Source: Phymatolithon calcareum
Taxonomy: Eukaryota > Rhodophyta > Florideophyceae > Hapalidiales
Assembly (NCBI GenBank): GCA_977006965.1
Contig: OZ345362.1
Span: 2,728,001 to 2,792,000 of the forward strand
DNA length: 64,000 bases
Reading direction: 5' to 3'
Below, in pieces: positions 29,834 to 40,978 of the stretch. The translations under genes and the position numbers were made by a program. Under the pieces are notes generated by a model. That model saw only the letters and a program-made list of their open reading frames with translations. It did no database searches and was not told the DNA's origin. Every line of letters begins with the position of its first letter. Position 1 is the first letter of the stretch.

Positions 29834-31630
29834 GGTGCAATGGAACATGCGTGAACGACCGTCTTGTTCAGTTTAAAGCCGTAAGAGTGACAGCACATTG
29901 AGGTTCTGAAATCATTGGTGAGAATAACAGGACCCATTGGGGTTAGGCAAAGTAGGAGCAGCTTTCGAAGACAAGGACCTCATCGGCCGTGGCCAACCAT
30001 GAAGAAGGAACTCTATATGTCAGGCGAACATACGCGAGCTCGATCCAAGCAGTCGAGCCGAAATCCGAAGAACTCCCACCTTCCTTTACTGAGAGGAAGG
30101 AACTAACCACCTTATATGTTCGGTTGTAGTATACTATAGCCGAAGCGAAAAATAGCGCATAGACACACGAGCGACACGTTCCCATATGGCCCAACAGATC
30201 ACCTACTACGGGCACCATGACTATCGCGATTCGACCGGTGCGGCGTACTGTCGCGAGAGGAAGAATCTGCATTTGACCAGTGACATAACAGAGGGCGCAA
30301 CATTTGCATACGTCATCACCTCCCTCATCGTCTTCTCCCGCCATCCGGAAATGGATGAGAAGAATGGATATCGTGGGCTCTGAGCGAGCGCAACCAGTGT
30401 TGCAAGACCGATTCAATGTGCACTATTAGATAACACACAGCGATGCATGTTGCGAAACGAAAAGGCCCTGTGTTCATTCGTGTTGGTTGACGATCATGGC
30501 TGAGACATCAGGATGATCCTGCTCACGTCATGCGGGACAACTACACGGCGCACCGCCAATTCATCGGGAACCGCATGCGACCATTGGAATTCGCGAGATC
30601 ACCACGGGAGCAGCTCCGCTCAGAGATACGAAGAGCACTAATGTGCTATACTCCATTCGTATAGGCTGAGGGGGTGTGAGTTGAGAATCGGATCTGTGCA
30701 GGGAGCGGGTGCGAGGGCGGAATGATTCGAAAGAAAAATGCGGTCTCTAGCGTGAGATTGCCCTGGGATCTACGCATAAAGTTCCGAGTTCCAACTCTGC
30801 TCCATCGAACCGTCTCCCGCCGACTAATCTGACCATAAGAGCATTGTTCCAACTTTGGAGAGTATGGAATTCGGCGATCTGGCTTTGAACCTCATTGACC
30901 CACGAAGTGTTTCGAGATGTACGGCGACAGCGAACTAGCTTACAAGTGCTGTTCTAACACTCAGGAGGTTTATTCATTATATTCAGAGCTCGGCGACGTC
31001 CTAAGCTTCCTAAGAATACGGAGCAATATGTTAACAACCATCGCGTTCTCTGCTGCCAATTCTTGACTCGTGTTCCGGTTTTCAGTCTAGTTTAGCTCTG
31101 CAGTGTTTGCGGTGCTTATTACTCTTTGGAAATCCGAAAGTGGGCAGATTTCTCGTGGATTGTCAGCTACATTTTCCTAATTTTCTTGCTTGGAGGTAAG
31201 CTCGGAAGACCTAAACATGTAAAGCAAACAGCCCTACATGACCTCTTCAATAAACGACACTCTACAAAAGAGGCCAATGTCGTATGCTGGGTACTACTTG
31301 TTTCCCAATCACGAATACCGAGGTGTGGGGAAAGCATTGTCCACACAATGCTGTTCTGAACTTGTCTTTCATTAGTCATGGAATCACAAAATATTCTAGT
31401 TTGACATGCTTGGGTGGATACGTGAAGCAAGGACCCAAACGTGCCGACTCCCTTTGCAAAAACTTCGTTTACATGCTCCCCACTACTATCTCTCCATCTC
31501 ACTCACGTCCTTGGCACAGTCGAAAAGTCTTAGATTCGGTCTAAAAACCAGATACGACGCATGGCCAAAAGTGGGGACCAATGGACGCGAGGGTGACGAA
31601 CGTTTCAAGAATATCTTGTCCTCTGAAACA

Positions 31631-31770
31631 TCAGAAGGTTGCTTCGCAGCGTTGCTATGTTGCCGAAGTAGCCGTCGTCTGGTCGTATTGGGACGCTACA
31701 TTTACGGCCAGAAGATGGCTACTTCTGCCGAAGTTCGGCAACATAGCAACGCTGCGAAGCAAACTTCTGA
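31631..31770. repeat. Foldback: about 52- and 63-nt arms, 25-nt loop
   Basis: Left arm 31631-31682 and right arm 31708-31770 are nearly perfect complements, but the right arm has a 9-11-nt extra piece (TGCCGAAGT-like) duplicating neighbouring sequence. The stem would therefore carry one bulge, evidence that the arms are diverging by a small tandem duplication. Confidence 0.88.
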
Positions 31771-33096
31771 TGAACAGTGCAGTCGTGGCGAACATGCCTT
31801 GCAGGACCGGTGTATTGATTGTAATGACAAAAAAGCATCGCTGCACAGAAATAACATAAAGGAATGAGAAGGTTCCTCTGCTCTCCGTATCAATGCTCTA
31901 AGAATCATTCTAGTTGCAATTCTGATTGGCGTTTGATGGCGGGAGTGTATTGCTGGAGTATTGAAATGTTGACCGTTTTTTTCGTGGGGCAGGAAACAGG
32001 AATTGAATCAATGCTTCCGCGATATTAAAACTCTAATAATCATTCCACTTTGATGGCCTTCGATTTTTAAAAGTGATACCAATTCGGAACAGATTGATGA
32101 CGTAATCGCTATGAAATCCGTCCAGTGCACATGGCGTTGACAATAATCCGCAATCGGATCCATCATGCAGATGGCGAGAGGAAACGAATTGGCGGCTGTA
32201 GTGCGAGACCAAAAGTCTAAGTTCATGGCACGAACACAGTCCATACCAGCAGCGTATACCAGCACTTCACGTATTTGCGTGCCTGGGGCCAGCATAGAAA
32301 TAGTCCAGCCAAGGTGCAGAAGGTTGCAGTAACGAATATTGTTGTTCACATGACAGAATTGGGAGATGAAATGGATTGTGCGCTGTTTTCACGTTTCGAT
32401 TCAGCACTACAAATGGATAGGCTTTGAGTGGGCGAATATTCGTCAATGACGAGACTCAAGATATTGTGCTCGTTTCGCACAATATCGCAAACTGATTCTT
32501 TGAATTACATGTGTCGTGGAACTTATCAGCACAGATACAGTTGTGCGTCAGTGGTTGGTTTGGTTAGTCAAACCCTTTTCCTAAGCAATGAGCCCGCGAT
32601 CACATCCCTGTTGACCTCGAGACCAAGATGTGCCCGGTGATTAACGTCATCTCAGACTCTGTTTGGCTCGCCAGGCCTGCCTTACATCCACACACAACAA
32701 GGTCAAGAGTTCACCGACGAAATCTCGAAACACAAGTCTGCCTCTGATTCAATAACGCGGATTGCAGTCCCGTTGCGACAGCAAGACAGATATATGCAGT
32801 AATTTATTGTTGCTTGCGATTGGCTCTTGATTAGCCGGAGGCCATGAGTTGTAGAAATGATCTTGAACGTCATCTCCCTGAGTATCGACATGAAGTTGTA
32901 TACACATTACTGCCATAATGTGTTCCGCCATCGATTATGGACAGCATGCAGTCTGTAGTTATCAGACTGTGGAAAGCAATCATCAATGATTGCGGCGGCA
33001 GACATGGAGACCCGCAAGAGAGTCTTGTCGAACAAAGAGGTATCATTTTGACCTCAGAAAGTCCTTGCGTTGGCGAAAGACGAGGCCGACCTCAGA

Positions 33097-34741
33097 ATGT
33101 CGCTGGCTTTGTCCGAATTGCAACCAGAACAGCTTTTTTCAACGATGACGAGAAGCTGGAACGCTTCTGGCTGTGTCACGCGTTTTGCAACGAATCGAGA
33201 GATCTTTGCACCATGCAAAACAGAGCCATGTTTTTTGTTCCGGGAGCAGGAACCGTTCGTTCACATTGACTCCGCAGTCACAAGTGAGGAGCACCAAAAA
33301 ATCTTCCGATGTAGGAATGCATCCACCGACTTTCCAGGCCTCAGCGGAATTACATTCGAGTTGCACAAAGCTTTGCCGGGATCGGACTATTGGTGTGCAT
33401 GGGCTGGCAAGGACTGCATGTTCAACAATTTAGTTGATTTTATTGAAATGCAGGCTGAAAGAACTGAGCACCAATTTGCAATCACAGGGCTCATGTTAGA
33501 GACATCGATGCGAGAATCGCCAAATCTCCATTCTTCTGCACCACTAATGGATGCAAAAATGATTCTCATTGGCGAAAAAAGGATGGACGAGAATGCTATG
33601 AGCTCGATTCAGCAGCTTACAAGCGCTTTTAAAGCGAGCACCTGGATTCTCATCGCTGTGGTAATTGCTGCATTTCTGGCCCTTGTCAGTTTTCATGTAT
33701 GCGTGTTTCTCCGCAGACCGTTGACTTTTGAAAACCTTTTCTTGCACTTTAGCGGTGATCGCGAGGGTCACGACAGTTCCGAAGTAGAAGCCCTTGACAA
33801 ATGTCATCTCATCTCTACGCTCTCCAAACGTGCGCGAACGCAAGAGGACACACTATATCGTTCATCACTGTGGTTTCTCAAAGCTGCAGTGGGTTGCTTT
33901 GTACTTGTTGTGATTATGTTCTACGAATTGGCAGCCGTGAATTACTTATTTCTTCAGAAACCAATCAAGATTGGAAAATCGGTCGCGAATCTCAGTCCAG
34001 ACGAGCTCACGGAGTACGCGCTTATAAAGGATTCCGCCGTAGAGTTTGTCTGGATGAAGACCAGTAAGTTATTATCTTCTCCGTTCACCAGCGTGTTAAT
34101 GGCCAAGCTCGGTCGCCAACTTACTCAATCTTATTCTGAAAACTCTCTTAGTGGGCGGTGCAAAAAGCACAGAAAATAGGCGTTGGTACAGATGTGCTAG
34201 CGAAATTGACTGCGTATCAAAAGTGAGGGACAAGAATCACCCGGTAAAGTATTTGTTCACTACAAATGTTAGTAGTTAAACTTCTCACACTGACGATGAC
34301 CTTCATTACTTTTACTAACCTTACATCGGAATGCAGTTGTTTGTTCATTATCAAATTCGCAAAGAAAAGCTTTGTGGTACTCTGGTTGTATATAAGACCA
34401 AAGACCGGATGTACGAGTGTGGTGCAGGTTGGATTTTCGGAGGAAGAGTGCCCCTGTCAATGAGAATTCGTATCAACAGGGATATTCTGGATATGCGCTT
34501 GGCTGGAAAAATTCGAGCCATTATTGAGAAAGAGATAGGTGGTCCCGACGAGCTTCAATGTGGCCGCGATTCTTATGATATCAGCCCTGCGATTTTAGGC
34601 CTGCCGTTGGCTGTGTTGGTGCTTCCTCTATTTGTACTGCTCGCAATACAAATCGGCAGGGGATACCGACAATATCGGGCGCGTTTGCTAACGCAAGATT
34701 CAAGCCACTCGCGACACCAAAACGGGATTGAGGCTGTTTGA
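33097..34741 (+). CDS. Ionotropic glutamate receptor-like membrane protein lacking an obvious pore helix (three exons resolved)
   Basis: Exons are 33097(?)-34063, 34152-34243 and 34337-34741. Intron 1 has GTAAGT/CTCTCTTAG ends. Intron 2 has GTAAAG, a TACTAAC branch site at 34313-34319 and ATGCAG. Splicing removes all stops and gives about 487 residues. The order matches the receptor core. An S1-like half (HQFAITGLMLETSMRES..APLMDAKMILIG) is followed by M1 (about 183-204), then M3 (about 257-287) running into LAAVNYLFLQKPIKIGKSVANL, equivalent to the family's SYTANLAAFL..PI..SVEDL. An S2-like half (MYECGAGWIFGGRVPLS) is followed by M4 (about 437-460). The segment between M1 and M3 is hydrophilic, with no M2 re-entrant loop. 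The N-terminus is unresolved: 33097 is the first in-frame ATG, no signal peptide is seen, and upstream exons are likely. Confidence 0.55.
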
Positions 34742-35359
34742 AATGGAAATGGTTATGGTAAATGAGTTGAGATGCCTTCGGGAGACCACGGAAAGGTGCA
34801 GAGATACACATAGAAGGACCACTTCCTATTCCCAATTGCCCTCTACAAAAAGAATTGCGCATAATATGCGCAATTATTCCCCCTTTGCGACAGTGTTGGA
34901 AATGCCCACCGCTGCATGGGTGACGCACGATTTCCACTTTCCGCTCCGCGAAGACTTTTCGTTATCGCTTTATGCAGCCAATTTTTCATTCTGATTCTTT
35001 TTCTCTAACTCAATAATTGTGCTCGCTACAAAGCTCTGGTTAATTTGGTCTTCTTGCGGGCACTTAGTCATTTCAGCGCGCTGAAATGACAATGTGTCGG
35101 CAAGAAGATGCGCGCATCTCGTGAGAACGAAGACGTACTATTTGGGGAAATCAGGCTTTTCCTAAAAGTTTTAGGAAAGCTCAGATTTTTACTACGTTGC
35201 TTACAGTTCGAGGAAAACGGAGCACAACTTTTGGGTTTGATCTTTTGCGTCAAGGTCAAGACTTACAGTGCTGGATATGAGCATCTCATCCTCCTCTGTT
35301 TCGTCTCACTACTATTTTTCTAAGCGCGCTTATATCGAACTGTTTACGCCCAAAGCAAG
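34742..35359. other. Spacer upstream of the Clf1 gene
   Basis: These 618 bp have no gene. They hold a 23-bp palindrome at about 34852-34874 and the hairpin at 35050-35107. Confidence 0.55.
35050..35107. repeat. Hairpin: 29-bp arms, no loop
   Basis: Symmetry about 35078/35079 pairs 35050-35078 with 35079-35107 with three mismatches and one G-U. It lies about 250 bp upstream of the Clf1 start codon. Confidence 0.85.
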
Positions 35360-37414
35360 ATGGACACGCCGATGGAGGAAGTGCGGTCACATGCACGACC
35401 ACTATCTGGGACGAATGTAAAGAACAAAGCTCCTGCGAAGGTGCAAATAACAGCGGAGCAGCTTATTCGAGAAGCGTGGGAACGGCAAGAGCAAGCTCCA
35501 AGTGTTGCACCTAAGCAGCATATTGCAGACGCAGAGGAGCTTCGGGATTATCAACGGACCAAACGAAAAGAGTTTGAGGACCGTATAATTCGAAGTCGCG
35601 CCCATATTCCGCTATGGATACGCTATGCAAAATGGGAAGAAACGCAGAACGAATTCACGCGCGCAAGATCCATCTACGAACGCGCAATTGACATGGACCA
35701 CCGAAGCCACGTTATCTGGCTCCATTATGCAGAAATGGAAATGCGCCACAAGTTCATCAATCATGCGCGAAATGTCTGGGACCGCGCCGTGGCCCTTCTA
35801 CCGAGGGTATCCCAGTTGTGGCTGCGCTACGCATATATGGAGGAAATGATCGGCCGTGTGGATTTGGCGCGCCTTGTTTTTCGCCGCTGGGTGGAATGGT
35901 ATCCGGACAGAAGCGCGTACCAGGCTTTTATCAAGTTTGAACTTCGGAATCAGAGCGTCGAAAACGCGCGCGCGGTTTATGAACTCTTCATCCGGGCTCA
36001 CCCTGCGACTTTCACGTATCTGAAGTACGCAAAGTTCGAGGAGAGGCAAGGGCTAATTGCGCAGGCGCGGCAAGTTTACGAGCGGGCATCGGACGAACTT
36101 CCTGCAGAATTGCTTTTTTCAGCTTTTTTTAAGAGTTTTGCGAGCTTCGAAGAGCGATGTGGAGAGTTTGACAGAGCAAGGGCAATATACAAGTTTGCAG
36201 TTAAAAACTTGCCCGAGAAGTATTCGAAGGAAATCGGGGAGGCATACACGTCATTCGAAAAGCAACGTGGGGGTGGCGATGACCTTGAAAAAGTGCTGTT
36301 GGAAAAGCGAAGAGCTGAGTACGAAGAAGCGATCGCGCTCAACCCCTACGACTATGACGTTTGGTTCGATTTAGCACAGCTCGAGGAGTCCAACGGTGAC
36401 AAAGACAAAGTTCGCGCTCTTTACGACCGCGCGACAGCACAAGTGCCACAGTCGCGAACCAAACGAGCGTGGAAGAGATACATCTATCTTTGGATACGGT
36501 ATGCCGTATGGGAAGAATTGAGCGCCGATGACCGGGACAGAGCAGCAAACGTGTACCGATCCTGTCTTGCATCGGTGCCGAAAAATCATTCAGAATTTTC
36601 CTTTGGAAAAGTTTGGATAATGGCTGCAGAATTGGAGATTAGGAGGAAGAATTTGCAAAGTGCTCGACGTATCCTTGGACATGCTTTGGGCGTACTCCCG
36701 CACAAGCACAGTTTGTACAGGAACTACATCAAGATTGAACAAACTCTGACCGAAATCGACCATGCTCGCGCGCTGTACCGAAAATGGATTGAGCGAAATC
36801 CAATGGTGAGCGACGCGTACATTGAGTTTGCAAACATGGAAGAAAATCTTGGAGAATTTGAGCGAGCTCGTCAAATTTTCGAAATTGGACTCAGCATGAA
36901 GGAAATGGACGTGGCGGAAACGATCTGGAAAGCGTACATCGATATGGAAATTCGAAATGACGAAGAGAAGAAGGCAATCGAACTATACGAACGACTATTG
37001 AACGAGTCGAAGAATCTCAATGTTTGGCTCTCCTATGCGCAAATGGTTGCATCTGTTGGTGTACTTGCAAGGGATGTTTACAAACGAGCACATCGGTATT
37101 TGAAGGAGAGAATTCTAGACAGTGGCAAGGATTCAAGTGCTCGTGCGGACGCAGCAGGACTGTTGGATGCTTGGTTGGCATGGGAAAAGGATAACGGGGA
37201 TGATGACAGTTTGGCTCATGTCACCAAACTTGTGCCCAGTCGCATCAAGCGGAAGAGACCAATCTTGGATTCACAGGGCAATGAGTCTGGCTGGGAGGAG
37301 TATGTGGAGTACGTATTCCCGGAGGAACGGGTGAACAAACCACAATTGAAGATTCTGCAGTTTGCTCGATCTTGGAAAGCGAGGGAGATCGCGAATTTGG
37401 AACAAGCTTCTTGA
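35360..37414 (+). CDS. Pre-mRNA splicing factor Clf1/Crooked neck (CRNKL1), HAT-repeat protein
   Basis: The frame encodes 684 residues with ATG at 35360, close to the family length. The protein is made almost wholly of HAT (half-a-TPR) repeats, recognisable as W-x2-Y-A-x2-E...A-R-x-I/V-[FYW]-E-R-A. Examples are LWIRYAKWEETQ, IWLHYAEMEM, LWLRYAYMEEM, AFIKFELR and VWFDLAQLEES. The N-terminus has ITAEQLIREAWERQ and the conserved LRDYQRTKRKEFED. Clf1 is a scaffold of the Prp19/NineTeen complex in the activated spliceosome. A complete copy fits with the introns seen in neighbouring genes, even though introns are few. AATAAA follows 43 bp after the stop. Confidence 0.97.
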   Translation: MDTPMEEVRSHARPLSGTNVKNKAPAKVQITAEQLIREAWERQEQAPSVAPKQHIADAEELRDYQRTKRKEFEDRIIRSRAHIPLWIRYAKWEETQNEFTRARSIYERAIDMDHRSHVIWLHYAEMEMRHKFINHARNVWDRAVALLPRVSQLWLRYAYMEEMIGRVDLARLVFRRWVEWYPDRSAYQAFIKFELRNQSVENARAVYELFIRAHPATFTYLKYAKFEERQGLIAQARQVYERASDELPAELLFSAFFKSFASFEERCGEFDRARAIYKFAVKNLPEKYSKEIGEAYTSFEKQRGGGDDLEKVLLEKRRAEYEEAIALNPYDYDVWFDLAQLEESNGDKDKVRALYDRATAQVPQSRTKRAWKRYIYLWIRYAVWEELSADDRDRAANVYRSCLASVPKNHSEFSFGKVWIMAAELEIRRKNLQSARRILGHALGVLPHKHSLYRNYIKIEQTLTEIDHARALYRKWIERNPMVSDAYIEFANMEENLGEFERARQIFEIGLSMKEMDVAETIWKAYIDMEIRNDEEKKAIELYERLLNESKNLNVWLSYAQMVASVGVLARDVYKRAHRYLKERILDSGKDSSARADAAGLLDAWLAWEKDNGDDDSLAHVTKLVPSRIKRKRPILDSQGNESGWEEYVEYVFPEERVNKPQLKILQFARSWKAREIANLEQAS

Positions 37415-37456
37415 TGGTCCGAAAGCTGCCTACCCCGTAGGGGAACATGTATGTAG

Positions 37457-37462
37457 AATAAA
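37457..37462 (+). terminator. Polyadenylation signal of the Clf1 gene
   Basis: AATAAA lies 43 bp after the stop codon. Confidence 0.6.
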
Positions 37463-38657
37463 AACAGTTTAACTTTTTCATTGCCTGTTATTGTGTTGCA
37501 GTGAGGTGCCTTTGCCCCGATGCCTTGATTTGTTCGCTGCCCTGTTCACTAGGTGATGCTGAAACGAGAAGATTGACTTTTAGTTCATATGTTCCGTCGC
37601 CCTCTTCGGTGCAAGTCGGTGGCTCCTAACAGGGTGCGTGACGAGAGGGCAACAGCAGGTGCCCGAAAAGGCAATCTCAGGCTATCCTATGCCCTTTGCA
37701 TTCGTCCATCGCTCCAGCCTGCGACCTGTTTTCCACATCTCCGTGAAGAATTGGCTTTGCTCCTCCAGTGCTCGCGATGCCTATGGTCATATGAGTTTTC
37801 CGAGAAAATACCGAAAAGCAAAGTCCCTTTCCTCAACATCGATATGAAGCGCCTGACCGTACTCTAGCGTTGGGAGGAGGAACCGAAGGCCCTTCCAGGT
37901 AATCCAGCAAGCCGCATGAGCACAGACACAGGGTTTCTGGTGTCCGAAGCGTAAGCATCACTAGACATCAATGGTTAAAGAAGTGAACGGCAGAACATGG
38001 AAATGAGGAGCTGAAATTCTTTCGTGGTGCTAGCGCCTTTCGAAAAAGAACCTCTAATCGTAAACGGTTCGAATGCCAGCCGTTCAATGACAGACAAGTC
38101 TTTCATTATTCTGATACTGGCGCTTGTCGCATGAAGGAAGAACTTCCCGTAGCACCCGGTGGTGTGTCTTCAAAAGCATGGATGCCCTGGGAACGCCCGG
38201 GCTGGTTTCGAAGCAGAATTTCGTTGGGACAAGTGGGGCTCAAAGTCATTAAGCCAATGAAGGCTTTGTGTTCTTTGTGTCGCGGAGCTATGTTGAAGAA
38301 GACTTGCGCATGAACCGGCAGCTTCCTTCAGAGGAGCTTTGCGGCTTCAATGAATGATTTGTCGTTCAACGTGCGCCATAGGTGAGAAGGGCACAGGCTG
38401 AGAACATGAATTAAACTGATAAGACAGATGCGCTTTGCAAAATCGCTGGTCGGCATTTTTGGGCACGGGGAGGGTCTAAGCCATCAGCGCCTACATGCGA
38501 CCACGAGTATGAAAAACGTATGCAAATTTTGCAAGATGAACAATTTTGTCAAAAGGCATGTATTCCATGCTATAACCGTACTAAAGCCGCGGTACTGCTC
38601 AAGGGAAGGAGGAAAACAGAGGCCCGCGAGACATTTTGGCTTGCATATCTTTTCAGC
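37463..38657. other. Convergent intergenic region
   Basis: There are 1.2 kb between two converging genes. Short frames only; no motif or repeat stands out, and no TACAGTA/TACTGTA copy is present. Confidence 0.5.
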
Positions 38658-40001
38658 CTATTCATTTTCGCTCTCAAATGCCTCTTGACCACAAAAAACT
38701 CTTAATTCTCCCCGACCGTCTATACGATCCAGGAAAAGGTTCACTCCATCTTCCATATTTACCTGCTTTTGGATCAGCTCAGCACCGTTATGTAGAAGCA
38801 AACCAAACCGCAGGCCTTCAGCCAAATGATTAGCAAGCCCCTGCACGGATGTGGTTTTGATGCCGTCATCCGCAAAATGCCGCGCCTGTCTTTGTTTTTT
38901 GAGAGCGCTCAAGATCTCTTCATCTGCCTTTGCTTTCTCTACTTCGGCCACTATCGTCATCCAAAGCTTTGCCGCATCCCGCCGCATGTCCAAAAAGACC
39001 CCAGAAAACGAAGCATTATTATTCTGAGAGTTGACGTTCGCACCAGATATCCCGGAATTAGCCGTGTACCGAATGCGCATTTCTTCTCCACTGGCCGGAT
39101 CGATATCGTTGACCAACGCAATTAGCTTGTCCACCATGCCTACTTCAGAACAGTTGTAGTACGCGACAAGCCAGGTATCATCTTGACTGCTATCGTTACT
39201 GTGTCTTTCAATAAGATTCGTAATCCTGTTGACGTAACCCGCAGCTGCCAACATATTGGCATCCTTCTCGCAAAAGCAATACACGAGATGTTGTGCCTTG
39301 AGAAGTAAGTCGATGCCACTCCAAATCTTGACGGAAAGGGACGGGTGTTTCGTGGCCTCGTGTGCCCAGCGAGCCAAACAAATGGCATTCTGCCTGTCTT
39401 CCCACCAGCCCGCGGTCTGAGCGTCCGGATCTTTGATTAATGCCACGATGACAACAACGTAGCAAATGTACGGGATATGTTCAAAAAAAGAGCCCCCCGC
39501 GCTATCCTTCACTTTCCGCAAGAGAGGGGTCAGCTTTTGGAAGACGGATGTCAGGTCGTTCAGACCATCTGACTGCATCAATCCCCGTTTCCGCTGCCTG
39601 CGGTCCCATGGCCCACATTCATCGACATTTCGCGGATAGACGCGATTGATTGCCTTAACCACAAGACTGTCCTTGTTACTTGCCACTTGATTCTGCAGAG
39701 TTCCGGCGTGATGTGCGTTCTTTGAAAACAACCTGGCATTTTTCTTGGAGCGCTCCTGAAGTGCTTTTAAGGAGCTGAAAGCAGCAGCACGTTTTTCGGG
39801 GCTATCCTTGAACTTGTCATGCACGCAGGACACGGCTTCGCTATAAATTTTTGGCCATAGTGCTGTCATGACAATGTGGCGAATGTCTTTAAAACTGGAC
39901 AGGGGTACAATGTCGAGTTCACCCAAAGAAATATTCTCCATCTTCGACTGCAAAAAAATTATTCGTCTTTGCTTTAGGCGGTGGGGGGGAGGTTCGGGCA
40001 T
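38658..40001 (-). CDS. Hypothetical protein, mostly alpha-helical
   Basis: The frame encodes 447 residues from ATG 40001; a second ATG at 39941 (MENISLGEL) is also plausible. I do not recognise a family. Composition is normal for a folded soluble protein, with many Leu/Ala-rich helices. One hydrophobic stretch (HIPYICYVVVIVALI) near residue 190 could be a membrane segment or a buried helix. A Lys/Arg-rich helical stretch (SKKNARLFSKNAHH) lies near residue 90 and a charged helix (AEVEKAKADEEILSALKKQ) near 360. The gene is divergent from SmpB across 276 bp that contain TACAGTA at 40085, so the two may share a promoter region. Confidence 0.75.
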   Translation of the reverse strand: MPEPPPHRLKQRRIIFLQSKMENISLGELDIVPLSSFKDIRHIVMTALWPKIYSEAVSCVHDKFKDSPEKRAAAFSSLKALQERSKKNARLFSKNAHHAGTLQNQVASNKDSLVVKAINRVYPRNVDECGPWDRRQRKRGLMQSDGLNDLTSVFQKLTPLLRKVKDSAGGSFFEHIPYICYVVVIVALIKDPDAQTAGWWEDRQNAICLARWAHEATKHPSLSVKIWSGIDLLLKAQHLVYCFCEKDANMLAAAGYVNRITNLIERHSNDSSQDDTWLVAYYNCSEVGMVDKLIALVNDIDPASGEEMRIRYTANSGISGANVNSQNNNASFSGVFLDMRRDAAKLWMTIVAEVEKAKADEEILSALKKQRQARHFADDGIKTTSVQGLANHLAEGLRFGLLLHNGAELIQKQVNMEDGVNLFLDRIDGRGELRVFCGQEAFESENE

Positions 40002-40084
40002 GAGTTCGAGCAAGACGACAGTTTCGCAGATATGTCACATGATTCGCGCCTGAGGATTATGGTTGCTACAACAGTGCGCTTCCG

Positions 40085-40108
40085 TACAGTACTCTCTCTA
40101 TATATAGA
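40085..40108. promoter_or_regulatory. TACAGTA motif plus TATA-like run between divergent genes
   Basis: TACAGTA at 40085-40091 is followed by CTCTCTCTATATATAGAG. It lies 84 bp upstream of one start codon (40001, minus) and about 190 bp upstream of the other (40278, plus). Confidence 0.4.
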
Positions 40109-40277
40109 GCGTTTTCCGAAAGAAGGAGAGAATGTTTTCAAATTGTTCCAAAAGTTGTATTCAAGAAGAACGTATTTTTATCAAAATTATAGCATTGTCT
40201 CAAAATCGAGAAACTAATTTTAAAATCCATCTTTTTTAAACACGAGTTGTCCGGCACAGCGAGGTCGCTGAGAAATT

Positions 40278-40931
40278 ATGGCACCAATCCTAACAGCAAC
40301 TTCTCGGCTCTCGCCAGCATTTGGTTTACCAACTTCAATCCCGCTGTTCTCTAGCAAGACTCCAGCGTTTTCAGGGATCAATGGGCTCGAGCGACAGCGT
40401 TTCACAACGCCGAAGAAGCACGCGGAGGCTTCAAGGTTGGTTCACATGATGGCAACTGGCAAGAGCACGAGGAAGAATCCGACAATCGAGAACCGCATAG
40501 CACGAATGCGATACGAATTTTTGGAAACCTTTGAATGTGGCATTGAACTCTTAGGTACCGAAGTCAAATCTGTCCGTCGCGGCCAGATGAACATTCGACA
40601 AGGATATGGAAGAGTGAAGGACGGCGAGCTATTTCTCTACAACGTACATATATCGGAATGGCAAATGGCGTCCAAGTATTTTAACCACGACCCCATTCGC
40701 CCACGTCGATTACTATTGCACAAGCGAAGTATTCGAAAATTAAGCGCGAAACAGACCGACCCGGGACTTACAATTGTTCCGACTCGGGCTTATTTCAACG
40801 CTCGCGGATTTCTGAAAGTTGAAATGGCACTTGCGAGAGGAAAAAAGCTGCATGACAAGCGCGAGGACATTAAGCGAAGAGATGATCAACGTACAATGCA
40901 ACGCATTATCAAGTCTACTTTGACTGCGTAA
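40278..40931 (+). CDS. smpB: SmpB (SsrA-binding protein), probably plastid-targeted
   Basis: The frame encodes 217 residues from ATG 40278. Residues about 65-215 are a complete SmpB, the partner of tmRNA in rescuing stalled bacterial-type ribosomes. Visible blocks are ENRIARMRYEFLETFECGIELLGTEVKS (the family has ..GI.L.GTEVKSLR..), RLLLHKRSIRKL, and the C-terminal ARGKKLHDKREDIKRRD whose basic tail enters the decoding channel. The first about 60 residues form a Ser/Thr/Pro/Phe-rich, acid-poor extension (MAPILTATSRLSPAFGLPTS) typical of a plastid transit peptide. Red-algal plastid genomes commonly keep the tmRNA gene, so this nuclear gene would supply the missing protein partner. Mitochondrial targeting is less likely but not excluded. 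Confidence 0.94.
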   Translation: MAPILTATSRLSPAFGLPTSIPLFSSKTPAFSGINGLERQRFTTPKKHAEASRLVHMMATGKSTRKNPTIENRIARMRYEFLETFECGIELLGTEVKSVRRGQMNIRQGYGRVKDGELFLYNVHISEWQMASKYFNHDPIRPRRLLLHKRSIRKLSAKQTDPGLTIVPTRAYFNARGFLKVEMALARGKKLHDKREDIKRRDDQRTMQRIIKSTLTA

Positions 40932-40978
40932 AGTCGGGACTGTGCAATATTGCCATCTGTTCATTGTTGTAAAAATGA

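Larger units (their letters stand above)
28626..33096. other. Long gene-poor region
   Basis: This is about 4.5 kb without a supported gene, apart from possible unseen 5' exons of the receptor-like gene near its right end. It contains the two big foldbacks 29687-29833 and 31631-31770, and a small 10-bp-stem hairpin at 32460-32486. A 157-residue frame at 29943-30416 (minus) has no recognisable features. Confidence 0.55.

Noticed and set aside
29943-30416. A 157-codon minus-strand frame with a hydrophobic stretch
   Set aside because: It has no recognisable motif, no neighbour support and a Cys-rich random composition.
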